23,223 bases of DNA from a bacterium (GCA_021160245.1 JAGHCW010000162.1:1-23223), one strand, 5' to 3'; positions 8,603-16,968 are shown, counted from the first letter of the stretch. Numbers and translations: made by a program. Notes: a model not told the origin generated them from the sequence alone.

Positions 8603-9715
8603 ATGAATGAGAATGTCTCGCAAGAGCGATTGATCAAAGTTAGGGCCGAGCTGGCAAAGCGAGGGCTTGACGGCTATTTCGCTACGCACAGCGAGAACAT
8701 GCCCAACTACAATGTCAGATTTCTAACAGGTTTTTCAGGCTCGACCGCAATTATCGTGATCTCAGAGAGCGAAGCCTCCATCATCACCGATGGCCGTTAC
8801 TTTGAGCAAGTTGCGCAGGAGGTCGCTGGATTTACTTTGAAGAAGCTGCCTCCGGGCGTGCTTTACAGTGATTATTTGACTCAAGTAGTTGGCGAAATGG
8901 GCATAAAGAGCCTCGGCTTCGATTCCGCAAGTACTACTGTTGCGAGCTTTGAGAAGACTAAGGCTGACCTCGCGAAGATAAAACTAACGGGTATTCAGAA
9001 GCTTATCGAGCCATTCCGAGCGATCAAGACGAAGGAAGAAATAGCTCTTATTCGCGATTCTGTGATTCTGGCCAGCGAGGCGTTCAAGAGGCTTGTCGAG
9101 GTGAATGTCCGTGACAAAACCGAGAACGAGCTTTCAGCCTACCTCGAGTACCAAATGCGACTCTTGGGCGCGGAGAAAATTTCATTCGAGACAATACTTT
9201 GCTCCGGGGCCAGGTCTTCCATAATTCACGGCAAACCATCAGGTAACAAACTGCAGCCCGGTGATCTTGTGATCGTGGATTTTGGGTGTGTCCTGAATAG
9301 CTATTGCTCTGATCTCACCAGAACTTGCGTTGTGGGAGAGCCTAGCGTTGAGCAGAAGCACTGGTTCGCGGTCGTGAAGGAGGCCCAATTCGCGGCAGCA
9401 GAGGCGGCTCGGCCGGGAACTCTGTGTCGCGACGTTGACGCTGTTGCCAGGAAAATAATCTCGGACGCCGGCTTTGGCGAGTTCTTTAGCCATGGACTTG
9501 GGCACGGCGTCGGTCTGCAAGTCCATGAGGCGCCTCAGATAGGTCCCTCTTCGGAGGGGACGCTGGAGGCCGGCATGATAGTAACGATCGAGCCGGGGAT
9601 ATATTTTGAGGGCAAAGCCGGACTGCGCCTCGAGGACGATTTCGTGATAGGCGAGGCGGGCGCTATACGAGTTGCTGATGTGCTGGGCAGTAAGCTTTTT
9701 GTGCTGGATTATTAG
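8603..9715 (+). CDS. pepP: M24B family Xaa-Pro aminopeptidase
   Basis: This is a cytosolic metallopeptidase that releases the N-terminal residue from peptides with proline in the second position. The 370-residue product has a creatinase-type N-terminal domain (~1-135) and a pita-bread catalytic domain (~140-370). All five metal ligands of the M24 family are visible: D226 (VDFG), D237 (CSDLTRT), H301 (HGLGHGVGL), E330 (TIEPGIYF) and E344 (LRLEDDF). H209 in IIHGKPS also fits the family. The start is supported by AAGGAG six bases upstream of ATG. It is the first gene of the run leading to efp, accB and accC, an order found in many bacteria. The family assignment is secure. The exact symbol (pepP, pepQ or ypdF-like) is a convention in this group. 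Confidence 0.9.
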   Translation: MNENVSQERLIKVRAELAKRGLDGYFATHSENMPNYNVRFLTGFSGSTAIIVISESEASIITDGRYFEQVAQEVAGFTLKKLPPGVLYSDYLTQVVGEMGIKSLGFDSASTTVASFEKTKADLAKIKLTGIQKLIEPFRAIKTKEEIALIRDSVILASEAFKRLVEVNVRDKTENELSAYLEYQMRLLGAEKISFETILCSGARSSIIHGKPSGNKLQPGDLVIVDFGCVLNSYCSDLTRTCVVGEPSVEQKHWFAVVKEAQFAAAEAARPGTLCRDVDAVARKIISDAGFGEFFSHGLGHGVGLQVHEAPQIGPSSEGTLEAGMIVTIEPGIYFEGKAGLRLEDDFVIGEAGAIRVADVLGSKLFVLDY

Positions 9716-9731
9716 TTGATCGGCACGTTTT

Positions 9732-9758
9732 TTGACATCTCTGCGTGTCTGGTATAGT
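9732..9758 (+). promoter_or_regulatory. Candidate internal promoter before efp
   Basis: A perfect TTGACA at 9732-9737 is followed by TATAGT at 9753-9758 with a short 15-nt spacer. An alternative -10, TAGTTT at 9755-9760, gives 17 nt. It lies in the 86-nt gap between pepP and efp, so efp and downstream genes may be transcribed separately from pepP. Confidence 0.4.
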
Positions 9759-9801
9759 TTGAACTCATTATTTGTCGGTTAAGCAATTTTGGAGGTTTGC
9801 T

Positions 9802-10368
9802 TTGGTCTCATCAAATGACTTGAGAAATGGAACGAAGGTTGAGCTCAACAAGGCGCCCTATTCGGTCGTTGAGTTTCAACACGTCAAGCCGGGTAAGGGG
9901 CCAGCATTCGTCCGGACCAAGCTGAAGCATCTTCTCACAGGCGCGGTTATAGACAGGACATTTCGGGCCGGGGAGAAGCTCCAGAGCGCCGATGTTGAGG
10001 AACGGACAATGCAGTATTTATATAGAGAGCGCGAGAACTTCGTCTTTATGGACCTTGAGACATTTGAGCAGGTCGAGGCGCCGGTCGATGTTGTTGGCGA
10101 TGCGGGTGGCTTCATGCCCGAGAGTATTAACGTTCAGATGATGTTCTATAACGGGCGTCCAGCTGGCGTGGAGTTGCCGATTTTCGTTAATCTAAGGGTC
10201 TCGAAAACGGAGCCCGGCGTTAAGGGTGACACGGTTTCCGGTTCCACCAAGGCGGCGCTCTTGGAGTCGGGAGCTTCGATTCAGGTTCCACTCTTCGTCG
10301 AGGAGGGTGAGCTACTGAAAGTGGACACACGAAATGGATCCTATTGTGAACGGGTTCAAGAGATTTAG
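9802..10368 (+). CDS. efp: Translation elongation factor P
   Basis: EF-P binds ribosomes stalled at polyproline stretches and stimulates peptide bond formation. The product is 188 residues, the usual length, with the KOW-like N-terminal domain and two OB-type domains. The start is TTG 9802, preceded by GGAGG at 9791-9795 with six bases of spacing. This gives the family-typical beginning MVSSNDLRNG. An earlier in-frame start at 9772 adds ten residues without family resemblance and would place the ribosome site inside the gene. The tip lysine is K32 in the loop HVKPGKG. No modification enzyme (EpmA/EpmB, or deoxyhypusine-type) is encoded in this window, so the modification state is unknown. The C-terminal VPLFVEEGELLKVDTRNG matches the family signature. 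Confidence 0.96.
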   Translation: MVSSNDLRNGTKVELNKAPYSVVEFQHVKPGKGPAFVRTKLKHLLTGAVIDRTFRAGEKLQSADVEERTMQYLYRERENFVFMDLETFEQVEAPVDVVGDAGGFMPESINVQMMFYNGRPAGVELPIFVNLRVSKTEPGVKGDTVSGSTKAALLESGASIQVPLFVEEGELLKVDTRNGSYCERVQEI

Positions 10369-10386
10369 ACCAGGACGGACAAAACC

Positions 10387-10845
10387 ATGGACGTTGAACT
10401 TATAAAGCAACTGATGCAGCTGATGGCTCAAAGCCAAGTAGTTGAAATGGAGTACGAGGCGAGCGATATTCGCCTGAAGCTCAAACGTGAAGATTCTTCT
10501 TCGAACAATACTCTGTACCCTCGGCAGATTGTAGCGCCGCAGCCGGTTTCAGATCGGGAGATTGCTCCACATGACGAGTCCGAGGAGCCAACACCGGCGG
10601 ACATCGCGATAGTCAAGTCCCCGATAGTTGGCACGTTTTATTTGGCCCCAGCTCCCGGCGCAGACCCATTTGTCTCTGTCGGCGACTACATCAGAAAGGG
10701 CCAGACACTGTGCATAATTGAAGCGATGAAAGTGATGAACGAGATCGAGTCCGACTTTGACGGACGCGTCTCGAAGATATTGATTGAGGATTCACAGCCT
10801 GTGGAGTTCGGCCAATACCTGATGTGGGTGGAGCCCTCTTCATAA
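10387..10845 (+). CDS. accB: Biotin carboxyl carrier protein of acetyl-CoA carboxylase
   Basis: This protein carries the biotin that shuttles CO2 between biotin carboxylase and carboxyltransferase in the first step of fatty acid synthesis. The 152-residue product has an N-terminal helical segment (~1-35), a flexible linker rich in Ser, Pro and Glu (~36-75) and a biotinyl domain (~76-150). The biotinylation motif EAMKVMNEIE places the biotin on K115. The motif SPIVGTFY at about 79-86 is typical of the family. It lies 18 nt after efp, with an AGGACGG-type ribosome site, and 17 nt before accC, so these genes are probably co-transcribed. AccA and AccD are not in the window. Confidence 0.95.
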   Translation: MDVELIKQLMQLMAQSQVVEMEYEASDIRLKLKREDSSSNNTLYPRQIVAPQPVSDREIAPHDESEEPTPADIAIVKSPIVGTFYLAPAPGADPFVSVGDYIRKGQTLCIIEAMKVMNEIESDFDGRVSKILIEDSQPVEFGQYLMWVEPSS

Positions 10846-10862
10846 GCCCTTGAGGTCTTCCT

Positions 10863-12254
10863 ATGTTCAAGAAAATCCTGGTCGCAAATCGCGGCGAGAT
10901 AGCGCTTAGAATAATCCGCGCCTGCAGGGAGATGGGAATCAAAACCGTCGCGGTGTACTCCAGCGTTGACGTAGATTCATTGCACGTTCGTTTCGCGGAC
11001 GAGAGTGTCTGCATTGGTCCGCCCCGGAACGACAAGAGCTACCTCAACATATTGAATATCATGAGCGCGGCGCTTGTCACGGGCGCCGAGGCAATACACC
11101 CGGGTTACGGATATTTGGCGGAAAACGCGAGTTTTGCGCGTATCTGTGACGATCATAGAATCAAGTTCATAGGGCCATCTCCCAGAATGCTCAGACTCAT
11201 GGGCGATAAAGCCAAGGCGAAAGAGACGATGAGAGGATTAGGTGTCCCCACGCTGCCGGGCAGTGATGGCGAAGTCGGAACCGTGAAGGAGGGCATTCAG
11301 ATAGCTGAGGAAATCGGCTATCCGATTCTCATCAAAGCCTCAGGCGGCGGTGGCGGAAAGGGCATGAGAATTGTCCGGCACAAGGACGATTTTATGAGGT
11401 CGTTTGAGGCCGTTCAAGGGGAGGCGGGCGCAGCCTTTGGAAACAGTGCTCTCTACCTTGAGAGATATTTAGGTGATCCCCGGCACATAGAGTTTCAGGT
11501 GCTTGCTGACGAGCATGGCAACGTCATTCACCTAGGCGAGCGGGAGTGCTCGATTCAGCGGCGACATCAGAAGCTCATCGAGGAGTCCCCGTCACCGGTC
11601 ATGACAAGCCGTCGCCGTCGGACACTTGGCTCTATCGTTACAGACGCCTGCAAAAAGCTCGACTACTCATCCGCCGGAACGATGGAGTTCTTGATGGATA
11701 CCCAGGGCAAGTACTATTTCCTGGAGATGAATACGAGGATACAGGTCGAACATCCCGTAACGGAGTTCGTGACCGGCATCGACATCATCAAAGAGATGAT
11801 AAATGTCGCCGCCGGCGAGCCGCTATCCTTAAAGCAAAGCGAAGTCAAGTTGAGCGGACATAGCCTGGAATGTAGAATCAATGCGGAGGACCCGGAGACT
11901 TTTGCGCCTTCCCCCGGGAAAATAACCGCCTGCAATGTGCCTGGAGGGCTTGGAGTTCGGGTGGACACGACCATATATAAAGACTATACGGTCCTTCCCT
12001 ACTACGACTCGCTGATCGCTAAGCTAATAGTCCACGCCCCGACGAGGCGCGAGGCAATTCTCAGGATGCGTCGATGCCTCGGGGAATTCGTAATCGAGGG
12101 AATCAAGACGACAGTCCGCTTCCACGAAGGTGTTATGAAAGACCCGGAGTTCCTATCCGGCAAGTTGTCAACTTCCTTTATTGAGCGCTATTTCAGCAAG
12201 GCCCTTAACGAGCAGCCAGATGTCGAGCGCGTCAGGACCATACATGGGGCTTAA
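10863..12254 (+). CDS. accC: Acetyl-CoA carboxylase, biotin carboxylase subunit
   Basis: This subunit carboxylates the biotin of AccB with bicarbonate and ATP. The 463-residue product has the pre-ATP-grasp domain (starting KKILVANRGEIA), the ATP-grasp domain and the C-terminal biotin carboxylase domain. The glycine-rich lid KASGGGGGKGMR is at ~158-169, RRHQKLIEE at ~233-241, and the catalytic region EMNTRIQVEHPVTE begins at E288 and includes N290, R292 and E296. It is slightly longer than the usual ~450 residues because of a C-terminal tail. The last 11 bases overlap the thiE start at 12244. Confidence 0.96.
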   Translation: MFKKILVANRGEIALRIIRACREMGIKTVAVYSSVDVDSLHVRFADESVCIGPPRNDKSYLNILNIMSAALVTGAEAIHPGYGYLAENASFARICDDHRIKFIGPSPRMLRLMGDKAKAKETMRGLGVPTLPGSDGEVGTVKEGIQIAEEIGYPILIKASGGGGGKGMRIVRHKDDFMRSFEAVQGEAGAAFGNSALYLERYLGDPRHIEFQVLADEHGNVIHLGERECSIQRRHQKLIEESPSPVMTSRRRRTLGSIVTDACKKLDYSSAGTMEFLMDTQGKYYFLEMNTRIQVEHPVTEFVTGIDIIKEMINVAAGEPLSLKQSEVKLSGHSLECRINAEDPETFAPSPGKITACNVPGGLGVRVDTTIYKDYTVLPYYDSLIAKLIVHAPTRREAILRMRRCLGEFVIEGIKTTVRFHEGVMKDPEFLSGKLSTSFIERYFSKALNEQPDVERVRTIHGA

Positions 12255-12921
12255 GAGCATCTCCATGGATGCAGATGCCGGCGGAAGCAGGAGGCTCTGC
12301 GTTGTGCTTGACCTCTCCCAAGACGACGCCGCGCGGTCGTTTGCGATCGCAAAGAGCGTGCTAAAGGCCGGCTGCCGTTGGATTCAAGTCCGCGAGAGTG
12401 CCATGACGGATCGAAACCGGCTCTCTCTTCTTCGACGAATTGCCGATGTGGCCAAAGCGTTTGACGCTTGGGTATTTGCAAACGATCGGCCGGACATGGC
12501 GATTCTATCCGGCGCAACAGGTCTTCATCTCGGACAAGGCGACGTCTCCATCGCGGACGCGCGCCGGCTGTTTGCCCAAGTGGGCATGACGGATGCGATG
12601 ATCGGAATATCTGCCTCGACAAGAGAGCAGGCAGAGCTCGCAGTCGCAAACGGGGCGGCCTATATAGGCTGTGGGGCGGTATTCAACACGCTGACGAAGG
12701 CCAATGCGGTCGGGCCGATTGAGCTTTCTGGGCTGTCGGAAATCGCCTCGGCCGTTGACATCCCTGTAATCGCAATTGGCGGCATTACTCTTGAACGTCT
12801 GCCAGGCGTCCTTTCAGCAGGCGCGGCCGGTGTCGCGGTCTGTTCCGCCATCGTGGCTAGTGATGACCCTGGCGAGGCCACGGGTCGGTTTTTGACCGGA
12901 ATCCAAGAAAGGCTTAAGTGA
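12244..12921 (+). CDS. thiE: Thiamine-phosphate synthase-like protein
   Basis: ThiE joins the pyrimidine and thiazole halves of thiamine, releasing pyrophosphate. The TIM-barrel product is 225 residues if it starts at ATG 12244, which has AGGA six bases upstream and overlaps accC by 11 nt. ATG 12265 is an alternative. Diagnostic motifs are present: WIQVRES (~47-52), ND (80-81), HLGQGD (95-100), GISAS (~121-125), IGCGAVFNTLTK (~141-152) and IPVIAIGGI. The TLTK phosphate-binding motif favours ThiE over the inactive relative TenI. In the usual R-E-K motif, which contacts pyrophosphate, the Lys is replaced by Ser (S52). The enzyme may therefore be active with altered binding, or may have diverged. 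No other thiamine gene and no TPP riboswitch was seen nearby. Confidence 0.8.
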   Translation: MGLKSISMDADAGGSRRLCVVLDLSQDDAARSFAIAKSVLKAGCRWIQVRESAMTDRNRLSLLRRIADVAKAFDAWVFANDRPDMAILSGATGLHLGQGDVSIADARRLFAQVGMTDAMIGISASTREQAELAVANGAAYIGCGAVFNTLTKANAVGPIELSGLSEIASAVDIPVIAIGGITLERLPGVLSAGAAGVAVCSAIVASDDPGEATGRFLTGIQERLK

Positions 12922-14456
12922 AACACATGGTGAAATATGTCAACTCTGGGGGATTCAATTTGGCGCGTCTTTCACTGGGCCGGGTCGTTTGGGTCTTGCC
13001 TATCCTTCTGGTCTTTCTCTCCGGACTGAGCGTTGCAGAGGAGCAATGGGGTTGCTTCATGCACGATGAAAGGCATAGCGGCATGGCATTCTCGGTGGGC
13101 CCCTCAACACCGCAGCTAAAATGGACCTATGATACCGGCTTCGCAATCTCCAATTCACCGGTCATAGACGCTGATGGGAATATATACATCGGGTCTGCGG
13201 ACTTTCACTCCCTCTCGCCGGACGGATCGGAGCGATTCAGGTTCACAGACTGCGGCGCTATCGCCTCGACCGCGGCGGTCTCCGAGGAGCTAGGAGTATT
13301 CTTCGGATCATTCGACCACAATTTCTACTGTTTGACGACCGACGGGGAGCTAGTCGGCAGATTCAACACCGGCGCCTATAACGATGGCGCCCCGACCATT
13401 GGGACAGATGGTTCGATATATTTCGGTTCACGCTCAGAGAGTTTCTATGCGTTCAGAAGCGACGGAACGCTGAACTGGAGCTATGACGCGTACGATTGGA
13501 TAGTCTCCTCACCCGCGATCGCAAACGATGGGACTATCTACGTTGGTTGCGATGACCGGCGGCTCTATTCATTCACGCCGTACGGCGCAGTCAACTGGTC
13601 CTACATCGGCTATGATTGGATAAGCGGTTCGCCAGCAATCGGCCCGAATGAAAAGATCATAATTCCCGAATGGGGGGATGATCGCGTCACATGTCTCTAT
13701 CCGAACGGGGAACTAGCCTGGACGTACCGAACCTTCAACGACGTGAGGTCTTCGCCGGCCATCTATGCGGACGGTTCCGTCTATTTCGGCTCCTACGACG
13801 GCTGCCTCTATCGGATATCATCACAGGGAAGAACCAATTGGTCATACGACACGGGCTGGCAGATTTACAGCTCCTGCGCCTTGGACATGGATGGAAACTG
13901 CTACTTCGGCGCATTTGATGGCAAGATTTACAGCCTCAATTCGGCGGGCGAGCTGAGATGGACATTCGAGACGGATAATTTCATTGTCTCATCGTGCGCG
14001 CTCGATCGGGACGGCACGCTTTATGTGGGTTCGATGGATGGGAATCTCTATGCTATTGGCGGGGGATCGAGTGATCACGAACCCAAGGTGGGTCTGACAC
14101 TGAATGCGAGCAGCTTCTCGCTGGCCGAAACGATGGTCGCGTTCTATTACATAATCAATCCCTGGGAGACCCAGCTCGACGCGGACGTCTATCTTGCAGT
14201 GTGGGATGGACATGAGCTCCTCTATTATCCCGGGTTAACAACGATTCCCGAGCCCTTCGCTCCGGGCATCTCAATTGCGCCTCAGAACACGTTCAGGTCC
14301 GAGGTGTTCCACCACACCTTCAACTACGACATCACAGACGGAGATTACCGCTTCTATCTTGGCATAACGAGGCCCGGCACGCTTGATGTAATTGGTCCAA
14401 TCGATTCCGCCGACTGGGAATACGGCAGCATGGATACAACCGGGAATGTCAAATAG
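12918..14456 (+). CDS. Secreted eight-bladed PQQ-type beta-propeller protein
   Basis: The product is 512 residues from GTG 12918, which overlaps the thiE stop by 4 nt. A TTG at 12960 behind GGGGG is a shorter alternative and still keeps the signal peptide. The hydrophobic segment VVWVLPILLVFLSGL ends in an S-V-A cleavage site before EEQWG, so the protein is exported. Residues ~60-380 hold eight repeats with SSPAI-x-x-DGT-x-YVG and L-x-W-S/T-Y elements, which predicts an eight-bladed propeller. Residues ~390-505 form an Ig-like beta domain (AxLTLNASSFS-type start). No metal or PQQ-binding residues could be assigned, so a structural or binding role is more likely than dehydrogenase activity. 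The start of the mature protein (QWGCFMHDERHSG) parallels VWPTYLYDARNSG in the giant protein, indicating common descent. Its place between thiE and holA is unexpected. Confidence 0.8.
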   Translation: MKHMVKYVNSGGFNLARLSLGRVVWVLPILLVFLSGLSVAEEQWGCFMHDERHSGMAFSVGPSTPQLKWTYDTGFAISNSPVIDADGNIYIGSADFHSLSPDGSERFRFTDCGAIASTAAVSEELGVFFGSFDHNFYCLTTDGELVGRFNTGAYNDGAPTIGTDGSIYFGSRSESFYAFRSDGTLNWSYDAYDWIVSSPAIANDGTIYVGCDDRRLYSFTPYGAVNWSYIGYDWISGSPAIGPNEKIIIPEWGDDRVTCLYPNGELAWTYRTFNDVRSSPAIYADGSVYFGSYDGCLYRISSQGRTNWSYDTGWQIYSSCALDMDGNCYFGAFDGKIYSLNSAGELRWTFETDNFIVSSCALDRDGTLYVGSMDGNLYAIGGGSSDHEPKVGLTLNASSFSLAETMVAFYYIINPWETQLDADVYLAVWDGHELLYYPGLTTIPEPFAPGISIAPQNTFRSEVFHHTFNYDITDGDYRFYLGITRPGTLDVIGPIDSADWEYGSMDTTGNVK

Positions 14457-15591
14457 CGACTCATATTTCGCAAAGCTAGACGAGGTTGTCGGCAAAATCC
14501 GAGCCGGCAGAAGTCCTTCCGTCTGCTTCATCTTCAGTGATGATGAGTTCTTAGTATCTCATGCGAGGAGAAAAATAGCGAAGGCGCAGGCTGCGCAGCT
14601 CGCAGAAGGCGCCGACGTACTCACGCTGCCCGGCGACTTGGGCGACCTCAACTCGATACTAACTGAAATCCTGAGCAGCTCCCTCTTCTCGCCTCAAAAA
14701 CTCATTCTCGTCCCTGACTTCTCGGCCGCAACTGAACGAGGCGCAAAAAACAAGGCGCAGCTCGAGCGCTTCGCAAGGCGACTCTCGGCCGGAGTTCCAG
14801 AAGGCAGATTCTGTATTCTCTCAACGGTCGCGGGCGGAGCTACGATAGCTGCATTTGCCAAGCAGCTTACCTCGGCAACAGTCTTGAGCTTTCCGAAGTT
14901 CAGAAGCTACCCCGGGATGATGGTAAGCAAGGACCCGCTGTTTGCCTTCGCGCAGGAGGCGGTCACCCGGATGGGCATGAGCATTTCGGCCGACGCGTTT
15001 CTCGTTCTGAAGGAGAGCGTCGGGACTGATCTCAGAACAATGGTCAACGAGCTTGAGAAGCTGCACATCTTCGTGAGGGATAAGAAGGCGATATCGCCCA
15101 AAGACGTGAAGGCTGTCGTCCCTCAGAGCAGGCAGCAGGCGGCCTACGAGCTCGCGGACGCAGTCGCAGAGGGGAATATAGGCCTCGCCTTTCAGACCCT
15201 CAGCAAGCTAATTCAGGACAGAACTCCCGAGCTATTGATCGTCCAAAGCCTTGCCTCAAAATTCAGGCATCTTCTTCAGGCTAAGATACTTATCAAGCGG
15301 CATCTCAAGGGCAAGAACATCAAGACTATGGGGTTCTACACTTTTCGCGATGAGGCGCTAGGCCAGTTGGAGCCTCTCATTCCGAAATTCGGGTCGGGGC
15401 ACTCCAACTTACTGACAAAAAGCCCGTTCATCATTTTCAAGACGTTTAAGCTAGCGACTGAATTGACCCAACGGCGCGTGGCCGCCGCGCTCATCAAGCT
15501 CTCGGAAGCGGACGAGGCTCTAAAAAGCAGCCTCGCGACGAAGGACGAGCTCTTGCGGGACCTGCTATTTCACATAACCGGCGCATCATAA
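14446..15591 (+). CDS. holA: DNA polymerase III delta subunit
   Basis: The delta subunit opens the beta sliding clamp during loading by the clamp-loader complex. From ATG 14446 the product has 381 residues, a little above the usual ~340. This start overlaps the propeller gene by 11 nt. A start at 14392 is possible but adds 18 residues unlike the family. Recognisable features are the N-terminal FIFSDDEFLVSHARRKI, the SLFSPQKLILVPDF strand, GTDLRTMVNELEKL, which closes the AAA-type lid region, and the C-terminal collar segment AYELADAVAEGNIGLAF. A typical P-loop is absent, as expected for delta. It is the last gene of the plus-strand run. A new promoter candidate follows at 15611. Confidence 0.85.
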   Translation: MSNSDSYFAKLDEVVGKIRAGRSPSVCFIFSDDEFLVSHARRKIAKAQAAQLAEGADVLTLPGDLGDLNSILTEILSSSLFSPQKLILVPDFSAATERGAKNKAQLERFARRLSAGVPEGRFCILSTVAGGATIAAFAKQLTSATVLSFPKFRSYPGMMVSKDPLFAFAQEAVTRMGMSISADAFLVLKESVGTDLRTMVNELEKLHIFVRDKKAISPKDVKAVVPQSRQQAAYELADAVAEGNIGLAFQTLSKLIQDRTPELLIVQSLASKFRHLLQAKILIKRHLKGKNIKTMGFYTFRDEALGQLEPLIPKFGSGHSNLLTKSPFIIFKTFKLATELTQRRVAAALIKLSEADEALKSSLATKDELLRDLLFHITGAS

Positions 15592-15610
15592 AACTCATCT
15601 TTCACTTCTG

Positions 15611-15640
15611 TTGACGAAACCGTAGTAAAGATGCTATATT
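15611..15640 (+). promoter_or_regulatory. Candidate promoter of the signalling cluster
   Basis: TTGACG at 15611-15616, an 18-nt spacer and TATATT at 15635-15640, followed by an AT-rich stretch. It lies in the 164-nt gap after holA and would give a leader of about 110 nt before the response regulator start at 15756. Confidence 0.55.
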
Positions 15641-15755
15641 TTTTATAGGTAGAACTCAAAGAAATTCTAGACATCTTGAAAATAGTCTGATTGCTACGTA
15701 TAGAAGCGTGAGGTAGCGAGGCTGCCGGGCAATCTTTTATTCACCGGAGGATACA

Positions 15756-16868
15756 ATGCAAGAGAAACCTGAGACCCCTCAAAAGCCTAAATTGCTCATC
15801 GTGGATGATGAGGAAACTATTCTCAGGATGTTCAAGAATCAGTTCAGAAAGGACTATGAGATAGTTATCGCGGGCAGCGCAGAGGAGGGTCTGAAGGCTC
15901 TGGAGAACTTCGAGCCAGACATCGTGATCTCAGACCAGAAGATGCCCGGCATGAAAGGCGTGGACTTTCTCGTTCGTGTCAAGAAGCTGCGTCCACATGC
16001 AGTCCGGATGCTACTCACGGGCTATACCGACGCGGAGGTTGCGAAAGACGCGATCAACAAAGGCGAGGTAACCGCCTACATTGACAAGCCCTGGGAGCGA
16101 GAGAAGCTCAGACAGCTTATCAACAAGTCAATCGAACAACAGCAGCTCGTTCTCGGCAAGATGATGACTCACTTTGAGACCGAGATGCAGACGCAGTTTC
16201 ACCGCGATTTCAAGGATGCCGGCATTAAGGCGGAGGAGCTAACCTACGACGAGAAGCAAGCCGAGATTCGCGCAAGGCGTGAGCAGTTCGTCAAGGCCTT
16301 CAAATTGCCGGAGAAGCAGTATGTAGTTGAGACATCGTTCGTGCTATTTCCTCGGACGCCCCGCAATTTATTCATGCGTGAGGTTGCGAAGATCGCTAAT
16401 ACTCCAGAGTATCTTGAGGAGATAGGCGGGCTTCTGGGGGATTCGACGGAGAGCGAGGTGCTTGATGTTCAGGGGACGTTCAAGTTCTGGTTCGAGCGTC
16501 GCCAGATGTGGCGCAAATCGCTCAGAGTAACAAGTAACGTGACCTATTCGATTCGGATGCCCTCCAATCGTATAACATTCAATCGACTCTTCTCTGGAAT
16601 GGTTAGCGCGATCCAGATCTGTCGGAAGCTAGAGTCGATGTCCAAGATGACCTTCAGAGGCGAGAGACTAAGAATGATTGTTGAACCTCTGTATATATTT
16701 GGCTCATTGGACGTTCGAAAGCATAACAAGGACGTATATCTATTTGATCAGTTCCTATATGGACACCCGACCACATTGACAGGTGCGCTGGTGGCTGCGG
16801 ACCTCGACGGCCTAGTAGATAATCTCAATCGCGAGAAAGAGGTTTTTGAAAGGGCTAGTAAGATTTAG
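15756..16868 (+). CDS. Response regulator with unrecognised C-terminal domain
   Basis: The 370-residue product starts at ATG 15756, five bases after CGGAGG. Residues ~10-125 are a receiver domain: acidic pocket D17-D18-E19, phospho-acceptor D60 in VISDQKMPGM, T88 in LLTGYTD and K111 in YIDKPWE. The receiver sequence style resembles those coupled to HD-GYP or kinase modules. Residues ~130-370 show no HTH, GGDEF, EAL, HD-GYP or kinase motif that I can recognise. They begin with a charged helical stretch and continue into a mixed segment containing FVLFPRTPRN, GTFKFWFERRQMWRKS and YLFDQFLYGHP. The output is therefore unknown. Its neighbours are two soluble kinases, the likely phosphodonors. Confidence 0.85.
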   Translation: MQEKPETPQKPKLLIVDDEETILRMFKNQFRKDYEIVIAGSAEEGLKALENFEPDIVISDQKMPGMKGVDFLVRVKKLRPHAVRMLLTGYTDAEVAKDAINKGEVTAYIDKPWEREKLRQLINKSIEQQQLVLGKMMTHFETEMQTQFHRDFKDAGIKAEELTYDEKQAEIRARREQFVKAFKLPEKQYVVETSFVLFPRTPRNLFMREVAKIANTPEYLEEIGGLLGDSTESEVLDVQGTFKFWFERRQMWRKSLRVTSNVTYSIRMPSNRITFNRLFSGMVSAIQICRKLESMSKMTFRGERLRMIVEPLYIFGSLDVRKHNKDVYLFDQFLYGHPTTLTGALVAADLDGLVDNLNREKEVFERASKI

Positions 16869-16952
16869 GCCAACGTCTAATTCTCTTGCCAGATGCTTGC
16901 TAATAGTCGAGTCTTACATAGTCTGTACGCACTGTTTGCGCGGAGTCATCGA

Positions 16953-16968
16953 GTTTCAAACGTGAAAC
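16953..16968. repeat. Short inverted repeat between the regulator and kinase genes
   Basis: GTTTCA at 16953-16958 and TGAAAC at 16963-16968 flank four bases (AACG). It lies 36 nt upstream of the kinase start in a 136-nt gap. It could be an operator or a small RNA stem. It is not followed by a T-run, so it is not a typical terminator. Confidence 0.3.

Noticed and set aside
9772-9801. Ten-residue N-terminal extension of EF-P
   Set aside because: The GGAGG site and the family-typical MVSSNDLRNG beginning both support TTG 9802.
12181-12243. Longer thiE start inside accC
   Set aside because: It would overlap accC by 74 nt and add residues unlike the family. ATG 12244 has a ribosome site.
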